A stretch of 64,000 bases of DNA from Undibacterium sp. (GCA_030645915.1 JAUSNO010000010.1:62001-126000); one strand, 5' to 3'; shown: positions 10,836 through 20,011, numbered from the stretch's first letter. Translations and numbers: made by a program. Notes: generated by a model not told the origin, from the letters alone.

Positions 10836-11057
10836 ATGCGAACCTGGCTCATCCATCCTTTGCTCCTGCTATGCGTCTTTATCCTTAATGGATGTACCGT
10901 CTTGGCAGTTGCCGATGCGGTTGTTTCTACCACGGTAAAAGTGGGGAGTGCCGTAGTTGGCACCGCAATTGATGTCACCAGAGCGGGCGTCCACGCAGTG
11001 ACCAGTAGTGACAGCGATACGGACAAGAGCGGCGACAAAAACAATGGCAAAAAATAG
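10836..11057 (+). CDS. Small lipoprotein of unknown function
   Basis: A 73-residue product starting MRTWLIHPLLLLCVFILNGC. The N-terminus is a lipoprotein signal peptide with lipobox LNGC, so cleavage before the Cys near residue 19 and membrane anchoring are likely. The mature part is Val/Ala/Thr-rich (VADAVVSTTVKVGSAVVGTA) with an Asp/Lys/Ser-rich hydrophilic tail ending NNGKK. Similar short lipoproteins with alternating V-A-T segments are common in Burkholderiales, but no role can be assigned. It sits between hpnC and the M24-type peptidase gene on the same strand. Confidence 0.75.
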   Translation: MRTWLIHPLLLLCVFILNGCTVLAVADAVVSTTVKVGSAVVGTAIDVTRAGVHAVTSSDSDTDKSGDKNNGKK

Positions 11058-11112
11058 CGTCATGCAGGACAAGTATTTTCAGCATTCCCAATCAAGATAA
11101 GCTCAGCCTGAC

Positions 11113-11817
11113 ATGCCCACCGAATTGCAAATCGCCACACATCGCAAGGCGCAAAGCGCCGCGAAATCGGTCCTTGACAGGCTTCTTGAAGCCATCACGC
11201 CCAATGACACGGAACGAAGCATCGCGACCAAAGCGCATGAAATGCTGAGCGAGCTAGGCTACCCCGAAACATGGTATTACCATTGTCCCGCCTTAGTCTT
11301 ACTGGGCTCGCGTAGCTGTCTCTCGGTTTCGGGTAAAGACTACCAGGCCAGCAACGAAAGAGTTGGTTCCGTCAACCTGGTGACGATAGATCTCAGCCCG
11401 ACGGATGAGCAGATCTGGGGCGACTGCGCGCGCTCTTTTGCGATAGAAAATGGCAAAGTCACGACAACACCGAGATCATTGGAATTCAAGAATGGCATGC
11501 TTTTCCTGCAACAGCTGCAGCAACAAATGCTGCGCATAGCGCGTCCGGAACTCAGCTTTGGCCAATTATTCGACTGGGCCAATGTGCGCATACGCGAGAG
11601 TGGCTTTGTCAATCTTGACTATAGAAATAATGTGGGACACAGCATCGCCATTTCTCGTGAAGAGCGGCAATTCATTCAAACCAACAACGCGATCGCCCTC
11701 GGCGATGCGCCGTTCTTCAGCTTTGAACCATTTGTGCGTCTAAAAGGCGGGAACTGGGGCTTCAAGCATGAAGATATATTTTTCTTCAATCAAGCTGGCT
11801 TGCTTGAAAAGCTATAG
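11113..11817 (+). CDS. M24-family metallopeptidase-like protein
   Basis: The 234-residue protein has the pita-bread fold signature of the M24 family (methionine aminopeptidase, Xaa-Pro dipeptidase). All five expected metal ligands have plausible candidates: D in VTIDLSP, D in WGDCARSF, H in NNVGHSIAI, E in FSFEPFV and E in KHEDIFFF. It lacks the N-terminal creatinase-like domain of Xaa-Pro dipeptidases, so it is closer in size to methionine aminopeptidases, though its surrounding sequence is divergent. The substrate is unknown. Its position inside a split hpn cluster is unusual and no link to hopanoid synthesis is evident. Confidence 0.8.
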   Translation: MPTELQIATHRKAQSAAKSVLDRLLEAITPNDTERSIATKAHEMLSELGYPETWYYHCPALVLLGSRSCLSVSGKDYQASNERVGSVNLVTIDLSPTDEQIWGDCARSFAIENGKVTTTPRSLEFKNGMLFLQQLQQQMLRIARPELSFGQLFDWANVRIRESGFVNLDYRNNVGHSIAISREERQFIQTNNAIALGDAPFFSFEPFVRLKGGNWGFKHEDIFFFNQAGLLEKL

Positions 11818-11915
11818 TCGCTTTTGTCGGGCTACTTTCCGTTGAATAGTGGACTAAGAAATTAAGCAAATAGCCATAATCTCTTAGCCATATAACATAA
11901 AGCAGCGATAAAAAG

Positions 11916-12794
11916 TTATACGCAAGTGATCGCCACGTTAATTGCGGTGACTGGCGTATTCAATACCGCCGTGCCAGTACCATTCGTAACGGTGCATGTC
12001 TGGCCAACGGGTTGCGTTGCAATGGTAATCGCGTATGGCGCGCCATTCAACAGACTTTTATTGAACGTTCCGGCACCGATCGCCGTCATTGACAACAGAT
12101 CATCGCCATTGTTCGCCAAAGTGACGAAAAGTCCTGTTTTAAGACCTGCCAGGGTAACGCCAACCGGCACACCGGGAACACAATTCACAGCGACATTTTT
12201 AGCAGCTGCCAAGTTTGTGTTATCAGCAGTACCTTCGCCATTTAAAACGGAACAAACTTGCGCCGCAGGTTGGGAGTAAATATTGACCGAGTATTTATAT
12301 CCGCTAACAATATAATTTGGCAGGGTAAAAGCGCCATTTGCTACGAGCAACGGAGGCTGCGATATGGACACCGTATTAGAATCTATGCTAACGCCACTTT
12401 TAGTACTGATACCGAGACTGGTGCCAGTGACCAAACTGCTCAAAGTACCGCTCAGTTGCACATTTGGAACGCAATTAACAGCAACATTAGTCACGGGCGT
12501 TTCGCCGGCCATTTTCCCGGTTCCATTGGTTATGCTGCAATGGACAGGATTAGGCTGAGTGGCAACACGGATACTATAAGTACCGTTACTGGCGACTCTA
12601 AATGAAAAAGGGCCGTCAGCGTTGAGTACCGAAGTAAAATTTGCTTCATTGCCCAAAGTCAAAACGCTAAGCGAATCAGTGGTCAATCCTTTGACATTTC
12701 CTCCCACAGAGGTATAGACAAAACCACCACATCCAACCAATGCCAATGTCAGAGCGGCTCCAGCGATAATTGCTTTATTTTTTACATTAACCAA
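11916..12794 (-). CDS. Exported lipoprotein with three tandem repeats
   Basis: A 292-residue protein with a lipoprotein signal (LTLALVGC; Cys about 22). The rest is three tandem units of about 85-95 residues, roughly 29-108, 109-204 and 205-292. Each unit runs through a Gly/Leu-rich strand, a phrase like (Y)xVxIxxQPxxxxCxVxNGxG, and ends with NVAVNCV or a variant. Each therefore carries two Cys that could form one disulfide per repeat. Such repeats are common in secreted or surface-anchored proteins of betaproteobacteria and are probably beta-sandwich modules. Function is unknown. It is divergent to hpnD and convergent with the M24-type gene. Confidence 0.8.
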   Translation of the reverse strand: MVNVKNKAIIAGAALTLALVGCGGFVYTSVGGNVKGLTTDSLSVLTLGNEANFTSVLNADGPFSFRVASNGTYSIRVATQPNPVHCSITNGTGKMAGETPVTNVAVNCVPNVQLSGTLSSLVTGTSLGISTKSGVSIDSNTVSISQPPLLVANGAFTLPNYIVSGYKYSVNIYSQPAAQVCSVLNGEGTADNTNLAAAKNVAVNCVPGVPVGVTLAGLKTGLFVTLANNGDDLLSMTAIGAGTFNKSLLNGAPYAITIATQPVGQTCTVTNGTGTAVLNTPVTAINVAITCV

Positions 12795-13142
12795 GATAAA
12801 TTCTGCCTATAAAATTCGATGAAAACAAGGCGAGCCAGCATAGCGGCTCAAAATAATATTGATGATCTATTTTGATCTTTTACTTCAGCCTGGCGCGTCC
12901 ATCTTTGCGACTGTAACTGCAAACCCAAGCTAAAAAAATATCCCAATCACGCCAATATAAAGCGACTTGCCATTGTACAGCATGGATATGTAATTTTTAT
13001 CCATGCCAATGTGTGACGAACAGGCAGCTATCGCCTACCGATTACACTTTCTACTTTGTGATCTCGGGCGCAGTCGGATACCATACCAACTTTGCGGCAA
13101 CTCATTTTGGGTCGCCAAGCGCCTCAAACCACACTAGCCTGT
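12795..13142. other. Divergent intergenic region, no gene seen
   Basis: About 350 bp between the repeat lipoprotein (minus) and hpnD (plus). It should contain promoters for both. I see no convincing small gene or hairpin. An in-frame TTG at 13092 would add 17 residues to HpnD but lacks support. Confidence 0.6.
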
Positions 13143-13976
13143 ATGTCCCCAGACGAATATTGCCAACAAAAAGCCGCCCAGAGTGGTTCCAGTTTTTACT
13201 ACAGTTTTCTGTTCCTTCCGACAGAAAGGCGGCGCGCTATCACTGCCTTGTATGCATTTTGCAGGGAAGTCGACGATGTCGTCGATGAAACGATGGACGA
13301 TGCCATCGCGCGCACCAAGCTAAGCTGGTGGCGCCAGGAAATCAAAGCGATGCTCGCGGGTGAACCGACGCATCCGGTGACCAAGGCCTTGCAGCCGCAT
13401 ATGGCCACCTATGCACTGGAGGGTGCCCATTTACTTGCCATCATCGACGGTATGGAAATGGATTTGAATCAAAACCGCTACCTGGACTTTATCGCCCTGC
13501 AAAAATATTGCTGGCACGTGGCGGGTGTGGTCGGCGTACTGTCTGCGAGCATTTTTGGCATCAGCAATCCGCGCACCAAAGAATTTGCAGAAAAATTAGG
13601 GCTGGCGTTTCAGATGACCAATATCATTCGCGATGTGGGTGAAGACGCCCGCAAGGGACGCATCTATTTGCCCGTCAACGAATTGCAGCAATTTAATGTC
13701 ACCGCCGCAGACCTGCTGAACGCGCGTCACAGCGCCCAGTTTGAAGCGCTGATGCAATTTCAGTTTGAACGCACGCAAAAACTCTATGACGAGGCCTTTG
13801 CCCTATTGCCGGCGGAAGACCGCAAATCCCAACGTACCGGACTTATCATGGCCGTTATCTACCGTGCGCTGCTGGTAGAGATACAGCGCGATGGTTTCCA
13901 CGTGCTGACTCAGCGCATCTCGCTGACACCCATCCGCAAACTGTGGCTGGCGTGGAAGACCTATATTCGTGGTTAA
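13143..13976 (+). CDS. hpnD: Presqualene diphosphate synthase HpnD
   Basis: HpnD condenses two farnesyl diphosphates to presqualene diphosphate, the first committed step of bacterial squalene synthesis. The product has 277 residues from ATG 13143 (MSPDEYCQQKAAQSGSSFYY), the usual family N-terminus. The two substrate-binding motifs are D44-D45-x2-D48 in CREVDDVVDE and D164-x3-D168 in NIIRDVGEDARKGRIYLP. The stop codon overlaps the start of hpnE by 8 bp, so the two are translationally coupled. Confidence 0.93.
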   Translation: MSPDEYCQQKAAQSGSSFYYSFLFLPTERRRAITALYAFCREVDDVVDETMDDAIARTKLSWWRQEIKAMLAGEPTHPVTKALQPHMATYALEGAHLLAIIDGMEMDLNQNRYLDFIALQKYCWHVAGVVGVLSASIFGISNPRTKEFAEKLGLAFQMTNIIRDVGEDARKGRIYLPVNELQQFNVTAADLLNARHSAQFEALMQFQFERTQKLYDEAFALLPAEDRKSQRTGLIMAVIYRALLVEIQRDGFHVLTQRISLTPIRKLWLAWKTYIRG

Positions 13977-15363
13977 GTTGGTCAATAAGATGGTCAACAA
14001 GCCGGTCAAGAAAATTGCGGTAATTGGTGCGGGCTGGGCTGGCTGTAGCGCCGCGGTCGCGCTAGCCGAACAAGGCCATCAAGTCAGCCTGATCGAAGCC
14101 ACCCGTAGCTTGGGCGGGCGAGCCAGAAAGGTGGAAATAAATGGCTATGCGCTGGACAATGGCCAGCATATCCTGCTAGGCGCCTATACCGCTACGCTTG
14201 CCATCTTGCGCAAAATCGGCATAGACACAGAGACGGCTCTGTTACGCCTTCCCTTGCAGATGTGTTACCCGGAACACAGTCAGGGCATGCAGTTTGTGGC
14301 GCCAACACTGCCAGCGCCCTTGCACTTGTTAATCGCATTGTTACGCGCCAAAGGCCTAAGCCGTGAAGATAAATTATCGCTGGCGAGATTCTCCACCACG
14401 GCGCGCTGGATGGGCTGGCAACTGCATCAAGACTGCAGCGTAAGCGAACTGCTCCGGCGTTTCGATCAGACCGAGCGTCTGTGCAAGCTGATGTGGGTAC
14501 CGCTTTGCATTGCGGCGCTAAACACGCCCCCAGAACGCGCTTCCGCAAAAATATTTCTCAATGTATTGCGTGATAGCCTTGGCGCTCATCGTGCTGCATC
14601 CGACATGCTGCTGCCTCGCGTAGACTTATCCGCGCTGCTACCGGAAGCTGCCGCCGCTTTTATTACACAGCACGGAGGCGAAATCGTCACTGGCCTGTCC
14701 GTTAAAAAACTCACGCAGTATTTCGACCAAAGCTGGGAGCTGGAAACCAACGCAAGCAATCAGGCAACAAATGTGAAATGGGATGCGGTCATCATTGCGA
14801 CCGATCTCGATCATGCCAGGCGCCTGCTCGATAACACCAGCGTGACAGACAAAACATCAGCACCCAACCTCAATACCGATTTCAGCTACGAGCCGATTAC
14901 CACCTGCTACTTGCAGTATCCCAAAGATACATCGCTGCCTCGCCCTTTTTTTGCCTTGATCGATGACGCGGCATCAAAGCAATGGGGACAGTTTGTCTTT
15001 GACCGTGGCCAATTGCATCAGGATCAAAAAGGCTTAATGGCGGTGGTAGTCAGTGCATCCACTCACGCTATCGAACTAAGCCATACAGAGCTGGCAGCTG
15101 ATATCGCGCAGCAACTGGCAAAAGACTTCCAGTCTGCCGCATTGGCAACGCCAATCTGGCACCAGATCATCTCAGAAAAACGCGCTACTTTTTCCTGCAC
15201 AGCGGGATTAAAACGCCCGGTCAATCAAACCGGGATGGCGGGTTTACTGATCGCCGGAGACTATACCGACTGCGATTATCCCGCCACCCTGGAAGCCGCC
15301 GTTCGCAGCGGCGAAAAAGCGGCGCAGGAGCTGAGTGCAAGCCTAGGAATCGTTAGGAAATAA
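13969..15363 (+). CDS. hpnE: Hydroxysqualene dehydroxylase HpnE (FAD-dependent amine oxidase fold)
   Basis: HpnE reduces hydroxysqualene to squalene in the HpnCDE pathway. The protein (464 residues from GTG 13969) has a Rossmann FAD-binding motif IAVIGAGWAGCSAA (G20, G22, G25) and a following acidic LIEA strand end plus GGRARK, as in phytoene-desaturase-like enzymes. The C-terminus has the second FAD motif LIAGDYTDCDYPATLEAAVRSG. An alternative ATG lies at 13990, 7 codons in; neither start has a strong ribosome binding site, but coupling from hpnD makes 13969 reasonable. Confidence 0.9.
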   Translation: MVKLVNKMVNKPVKKIAVIGAGWAGCSAAVALAEQGHQVSLIEATRSLGGRARKVEINGYALDNGQHILLGAYTATLAILRKIGIDTETALLRLPLQMCYPEHSQGMQFVAPTLPAPLHLLIALLRAKGLSREDKLSLARFSTTARWMGWQLHQDCSVSELLRRFDQTERLCKLMWVPLCIAALNTPPERASAKIFLNVLRDSLGAHRAASDMLLPRVDLSALLPEAAAAFITQHGGEIVTGLSVKKLTQYFDQSWELETNASNQATNVKWDAVIIATDLDHARRLLDNTSVTDKTSAPNLNTDFSYEPITTCYLQYPKDTSLPRPFFALIDDAASKQWGQFVFDRGQLHQDQKGLMAVVVSASTHAIELSHTELAADIAQQLAKDFQSAALATPIWHQIISEKRATFSCTAGLKRPVNQTGMAGLLIAGDYTDCDYPATLEAAVRSGEKAAQELSASLGIVRK

Positions 15364-15378
15364 TTCAAAAAGCACCAT

Positions 15379-15450
15379 GCCACCACGCACTATCCATGCG
15401 CCTCTTCAGGTCATCAGGCTTGAAACCCGCATGGATAGTGCGTGCCGGGC
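15379..15450. repeat. Interspersed palindromic element, copy B
   Basis: The best copy of the family. The arms CACGCACTATCCATGCG (15384-15400) and its exact reverse complement (15428-15444) make a perfect 17-bp stem around a 27-base centre that itself has a TTCA/TGAA stem. It lies between convergent hpnE and the LytTR regulator gene and is followed by a T-rich stretch (15456-15462), so it could also help end transcription. Confidence 0.85.
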
Positions 15451-15484
15451 TTGCCGTTTTTTAATTTTCAACCAAAAGCAACGC

Positions 15485-16243
15485 CTACATTCCTTTAAAG
15501 CGCCAGGCGTGACTTTGGCTCACTTTAAGCTGCTCCTGATGGCCGCGCAGCTCGATTTTAATCAGGCCGACTTCATCACGCCTCGCCCGCAAAATGGCGT
15601 TGGCGTTGACCAGAATCCCGCGATGAATTTGCCAGAATTGTTCCGGGTCCAACCCGCGCTGCAACTCTTTAATGGGCGTACGCACCAGCGCTTCCTCTGT
15701 TGCACTCACCACTCTGGTATAACGCGTATCCGCTTCAAAAAAAAGAACGTCCGCAACGGGAATAATTTGTATCGTCTTACCTGAATTTGCGCTGATCCAG
15801 CGTATCCGTTCTGTTTGCCCGGTATCGCGTATGCGCCTATCCAATTCGCTCATCACGCGCAGCAGATCCGGCGCCGACATTACCGTATCGATCTGTGAAC
15901 GCAGACGCGTTACCGTCTGACTCAAACGGTCTTGCTGTATGGGTTTAAGCAAATAATCAACCGCGCCTAAACTGAATGCCTCTATCGCATGTTTGTCATA
16001 CGCCGTGATGAAAACAATGCGGCATCTGCCGTTAGTGGCGCGGGCAACATCCAGACCGCTCAAATCAGGCATGCGAATATCCAAAAAAGCGATATCCGGC
16101 TGATACTCGACAATCGCCTCTAGCGCGTCGCTACCATCCTCACACTCTGCGACGATGCGCAATTCTGGCCAAACGATGGAGAGCATGCGTCGCAGATCGC
16201 TGCGTTGCAGATCCTCGTCATCGGCAATTACGGCTGTGGGCAT
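15485..16243 (-). CDS. LytTR-type response regulator
   Basis: A DNA-binding response regulator of the LytR/AlgR class. The receiver domain (1-120) has the acidic pocket D8-D9 and the phospho-acceptor D55 in AFLDIRMPDLSGLD. The C-terminal LytTR domain (about 145-250) includes the signatures ILFFEADTRYTRV-like and FWQIHRGILVN. Start ATG 16243 is supported by an AGGAG site 6 bases upstream; the product has 252 residues. It lies 34 bp after the sensor kinase gene on the same strand, so the two form a two-component operon. Target genes are unknown; this class often controls exopolysaccharide, motility or cell-wall functions. Confidence 0.92.
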   Translation of the reverse strand: MPTAVIADDEDLQRSDLRRMLSIVWPELRIVAECEDGSDALEAIVEYQPDIAFLDIRMPDLSGLDVARATNGRCRIVFITAYDKHAIEAFSLGAVDYLLKPIQQDRLSQTVTRLRSQIDTVMSAPDLLRVMSELDRRIRDTGQTERIRWISANSGKTIQIIPVADVLFFEADTRYTRVVSATEEALVRTPIKELQRGLDPEQFWQIHRGILVNANAILRARRDEVGLIKIELRGHQEQLKVSQSHAWRFKGM

Positions 16244-16277
16244 TTTTTCTCCTGTCCGTGTGGATGGTTTATGCGGC

Positions 16278-17567
16278 TTAGATGGCTGAAATGGCGAGCG
16301 AAACCGGCAAGAAAATACGCGCCAGAACCCCGCCATCTTCATTGGTTTCCAGTAGCAATGAAGCACGATTGCCATATAGCTGCTTCAGGCGCTCGCGAAT
16401 GTTGGTGAGGCCAATACCGCTGCCTGAACCAGTGGCGCCAAAACCAACGCCATTATCGCTCACGCACAATGCCAGCACTTCAGCACCATTCTCCAGCGCG
16501 CGTTTTGCCGTCACCGCGATATGCACCGGCCCCTTCTTGAGCTCAATGCCATGCTTGACCGCATTTTCAACCAGGGAAATGAGCATCAACGGCGGTATCG
16601 TTAACTCTGCCAGCGCGGGATCAGAATCAACGCTAAAGCTAAGGCGGGGAATGCGGAAATGAATCACGCCCAGGTAAGCGCGGATAGCGTTGAGCTGCGC
16701 GTCCAGCGTGACCAGTGCGTTGGCGCCGTCATCGCGCATTTGCGGTATGGTGGAGCGTAAATAATCGACCAGGTGATCGATGATCGCCACCCCTCGTGCC
16801 GGATCGCTGAGAATGGCAGAACGGACACCCGACAAGGTATTGAATAAAAAATGCGGTTCTATCTGGCTCGCCAAGACCGACAAACGCAGTTCCGCCTCAT
16901 TGCGTTCTTTCTTGTAGCGATCGATTTCTTGCTGCTGCAGCGCCTCTTGCAGGGCATGACGTTGTTTGAAGTAGTCGATCAGATCCAGGCTGCCGCCCCA
17001 CCAGATAAACAACACCAATATCAGCAGCTGATTGATGACTGCATTTCTAACAAAATCCTTGTCGGTTTTCTTCTCCACTGGCACGCCGGCTTCTGTGTCA
17101 ATTTTTTTCGTTGCCTTTAGCGCCTCGATACGCTCCATTTCCGCCTGAACAGTGGGAATATGTTGAGGCTGGCTAAACCAGAAAAAACCTTGTGCAACAA
17201 TGATGCCGAGACACAAGGCCAGGGTGATACCGAGCGCTTCTTTTCTTCCTGGCCAGCCACGCAGACGAATCCGCACCGCCAGCCATCGCCCTAGCAACAA
17301 GGAAGCCGTCACCGACAACCATGCGCTCAATTCCGCGAGGTAGTAAAACCACCGCCTTAGTCCATCGTGACCAAAAATACTCGCGACAATCAAGATTAAA
17401 GCAAGAAATACCATGGGCACAGAATACGACAAGGCACGATACTTAAACCATGTCTGACTAAACACCGGATACTGTTGCGCACGACTTCCCCAGCTGCCAA
17501 ATTTTCCGGCGATGGCATTTGGAATAGCTTGCTCGGTCGCGACGACATGATCAAAACGCTGAGCCAT
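16278..17567 (-). CDS. Sensor histidine kinase of the LytS/AlgZ class
   Basis: A membrane sensor kinase, 429 residues. Hydrophobic segments at about 48-66, 74-100, 110-132 and 176-196 give about four membrane passes. A charged 40-residue stretch (about 140-175) lies between the third and fourth. The His_kinase domain has H239 in QIEPHFLFNTL, and the ATPase domain has the N box at N335 in SLVENAVKHG plus the G motifs DNGVGFG and GIGLTNIRERL. Partner of the downstream LytTR regulator. The ligand or stimulus is unknown. Confidence 0.92.
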   Translation of the reverse strand: MAQRFDHVVATEQAIPNAIAGKFGSWGSRAQQYPVFSQTWFKYRALSYSVPMVFLALILIVASIFGHDGLRRWFYYLAELSAWLSVTASLLLGRWLAVRIRLRGWPGRKEALGITLALCLGIIVAQGFFWFSQPQHIPTVQAEMERIEALKATKKIDTEAGVPVEKKTDKDFVRNAVINQLLILVLFIWWGGSLDLIDYFKQRHALQEALQQQEIDRYKKERNEAELRLSVLASQIEPHFLFNTLSGVRSAILSDPARGVAIIDHLVDYLRSTIPQMRDDGANALVTLDAQLNAIRAYLGVIHFRIPRLSFSVDSDPALAELTIPPLMLISLVENAVKHGIELKKGPVHIAVTAKRALENGAEVLALCVSDNGVGFGATGSGSGIGLTNIRERLKQLYGNRASLLLETNEDGGVLARIFLPVSLAISAI

Positions 17568-17610
17568 ATTTTTCTCACATGTTAGGCATTAATGTACGCA
17601 CCAAGGCGTT

Positions 17611-17656
17611 GAAAAACCGATGTTTTGACAGGATGTGTATCCTGTCAAAACATCGG
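17611..17656 (-). terminator. Strong Rho-independent terminator with 18-bp perfect stem
   Basis: Perfect arms at 17617-17634 and 17639-17656 enclose a 4-base loop. On the minus strand the stem is followed by TTTTTC. It lies downstream of the beta-lactamase-fold gene (ends 17671) and upstream of the sensor kinase gene, so it should separate the two transcripts. Confidence 0.85.
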
Positions 17657-17670
17657 GCAAACCCACTTCC

Positions 17671-19893
17671 TTAAGCCCAGAGTCGAATACCGACGACACC
17701 CCAATACGTCAGGTATGCGGTTGCGATCAGTAAGGGGATCGTCACAAATACTGAAAACGCGACCACATATCGGCCAATCCCATTCTGGCGTGCGCGCCAC
17801 AAAGACAGCGCACCGGCAATCGATGCCATGGCGAAGACCAGAGTGGCGGCATTAATTGCAGCAGAATATAGCGTTAAATGACCGAGATGAGCGATTAAAT
17901 TTTCGCTCGCCAAATGGAATAAACCAGGTACGGCGACAAAGCTTAGTACGGCAATGAACGGCCACACTTTGATCCAAAGCTCTTGTGGGCGTCGCCACTT
18001 CCTGCTCAATCCGGCAATGATCCAGCAGGGTGAATACAGGATGATGAGCGCCGAAGCTAATGCCAGCCAGGCAACCAGCGCGATCTCTCCGTAGGCTTGC
18101 CAGGTCGGAATACGTTTCATTGTAGTGCCGGCCTCAATAAATACACCTTCGCTATTTGGCGTGATCAAGGCGACGGTCGCGATGGGATCTGCCATTAATC
18201 GAAATAGATTGCCAGAGACAGCAACGAACATGGTTTCCCGCTGTGTGATTGCCCTGGACATTAACTTGCCATTGTCAAAAGAAAAACGCGTGAGTCCGAA
18301 AAGTCGATCGAAGAAATGCATATTCTCATTGCGCGGCGAGGCTGGCTCGTACCAACCGACATGGGTTTCTGTGTCGTTCGGTAATGCGGCGATTGCCGGC
18401 AGCACAGGCTTTGTTAAACCGCGTGCAATATACGCCTGGATCGCATTCCGGATGTTTCTGAATGCCTCGCCATTTCCCGTGTTAATACTGAAAAAAAATC
18501 CTACGCCATGTTCAGGCAAATATGCCAGTGTAGTCAGCCCGCCTTCGACACCCCCGTTATGCCCATGAAAAACCAGGCCGTCATTGATGGACGTATAGTT
18601 GTACAAGCCGTATCCGGCCTTCAAACCCGCTTGCGCGGCCCAATTTCTGCTCGGCGTTTCTATCCTGTCCAACGCAGTTGCTGGCAGCACGGGCAAGCCA
18701 TTGACTTCACCCCGATGCAAAAAGAATGCCAGATAGCTAGCCATGTCATTGGCCGAGGCATTGATGGAACCGGCTGGTCGGAACAGGATGTTCCAGTAAG
18801 GATAAGGGGTTTTACCGTCGGCATGATAGAGCGTCGTTGCGCGCTCTGCGCCAGGCTGAAAGTAGGTCGCCGTCTTCATACCTATCGGTGCGAAAAAATG
18901 CCGCTGCACATAGTCTTCAAAACGCTGGCCGGTGATTTTTTCCACGATCATGGCGGCAACCGCCGGCCCTGAATTACAGTAGGACATCCTGGTCCCGGGC
19001 TTCCAGCGCGAGATGCGGGATTGATGACTAAAGTCCAGCGCGTCGCGTAAACCTATGTTTGGCGCGTCCTTCGCATATTCACTAAAATGCATATCGTCCC
19101 ATCCCGTGGTGTGCTCAAGCAAATCCACGACACGAACCGGATCGGTGTCTTCCCAGCGATTGTCGAACCAGACTTCAGGCACCAACTGACGCACCGGATC
19201 TTGCATTGAGAGCTTACCTTGGTTGACCAATTGTAGAATTGCCAGCGCGGTAAAGTTTTTGGAGGTAGAGCCTATGCGAAACAAGGTATCGGCAGTGGAA
19301 GCGCGGTTGGTAGCGACATCGGCTTTGCCCAATCCGGCGGCCCACTCAACGCCGTCCTTGCGCACAATTGCCAATGACATACCTGGCGTATGTGTGTCAG
19401 CCAATATTTTTTCCAGCTCTTTTTTCAGTTCCGCTATCGTGAGTGCGACGAAATGCCATGCTTGCACAGTATCGGTGTAGCTAGCCGCACCGGAGGCCGG
19501 GATGTCAAATTCCCGATTGGCGACTTTCCCCCCTGCTGCCTGTGTTTCAACGGTATCCCAGGAACCGAGAGTAAATTTAAATTTGACCTGACCACGCACA
19601 CTCGCCGGCAAAGTTATCGCGTACTTGCCTTGCCCTTGCGCCGCAAGGCGATACGCCTGCGCACCAGGTTGCCAGCCATTGAATGAGCCAGCCACGTAAA
19701 TAATGGCATCTTTAGGAGTATTGGCCGGAACATCAGTAAGAATAATCGTCAGGCCATTTTTTTCCTCTTTAGCTCGCAACGTATTGTCTGCTTGTGCATG
19801 CGAGACAAATAGTGCGAAAAATAGAGCGGCGAAAACCAGCGGTAATCGCTGTGCCTTATAAAAAATTGCCGTTATTGTCGAATTGAAAGTCAT
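17671..19893 (-). CDS. Serine beta-lactamase-fold protein with N-terminal sandwich domain and membrane C-terminus
   Basis: A 740-residue exported protein. Residues 1-35 are a signal peptide (FAALFFALFVSHAQA). Residues about 40-145 resemble a starch/glycogen-binding-like beta-sandwich (IYVAGSFNGWQPGAQAYRL). Residues about 150-520 are a class C beta-lactamase/D-aminopeptidase fold with catalytic S209-x2-K212 (GSTSK), Y305-C306-N307 (YCN) and a third-site HGHNGG motif at 443-448. After about residue 590 there are three or four hydrophobic segments, ending VGIRLWA. The full active-site set suggests an esterase or peptidase; there is no evidence that it is a resistance enzyme. It is transcribed alone, bounded by terminators on both sides. 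Confidence 0.85.
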   Translation of the reverse strand: MTFNSTITAIFYKAQRLPLVFAALFFALFVSHAQADNTLRAKEEKNGLTIILTDVPANTPKDAIIYVAGSFNGWQPGAQAYRLAAQGQGKYAITLPASVRGQVKFKFTLGSWDTVETQAAGGKVANREFDIPASGAASYTDTVQAWHFVALTIAELKKELEKILADTHTPGMSLAIVRKDGVEWAAGLGKADVATNRASTADTLFRIGSTSKNFTALAILQLVNQGKLSMQDPVRQLVPEVWFDNRWEDTDPVRVVDLLEHTTGWDDMHFSEYAKDAPNIGLRDALDFSHQSRISRWKPGTRMSYCNSGPAVAAMIVEKITGQRFEDYVQRHFFAPIGMKTATYFQPGAERATTLYHADGKTPYPYWNILFRPAGSINASANDMASYLAFFLHRGEVNGLPVLPATALDRIETPSRNWAAQAGLKAGYGLYNYTSINDGLVFHGHNGGVEGGLTTLAYLPEHGVGFFFSINTGNGEAFRNIRNAIQAYIARGLTKPVLPAIAALPNDTETHVGWYEPASPRNENMHFFDRLFGLTRFSFDNGKLMSRAITQRETMFVAVSGNLFRLMADPIATVALITPNSEGVFIEAGTTMKRIPTWQAYGEIALVAWLALASALIILYSPCWIIAGLSRKWRRPQELWIKVWPFIAVLSFVAVPGLFHLASENLIAHLGHLTLYSAAINAATLVFAMASIAGALSLWRARQNGIGRYVVAFSVFVTIPLLIATAYLTYWGVVGIRLWA

Positions 19894-19970
19894 GAATCTG
19901 TATCCGATCTAAAAATTTGGAAGAGCGCATGCAAACGGCTCTCTCAATGGAATAAGGTAAGAAACACAGA

Positions 19971-20011
19971 AAACAGGCAAATCAAACCGAGAACAATATG
20001 CCTGTTTTTTG
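19971..20011. terminator. Bidirectional terminator hairpin downstream of radA
   Basis: Arms AAAACAGGCA (19971-19980) and TGCCTGTTTT (20000-20009) enclose a 19-base loop, with T6 on the plus strand and a weaker tract on the minus strand. It falls between radA and the next minus-strand gene. Confidence 0.6.

Noticed and set aside
17671-19893. Antibiotic-resistance beta-lactamase
   Set aside because: The fold and active-site motifs are shared by esterases and D-peptidases. Extra domains and membrane helices argue against a typical resistance enzyme.
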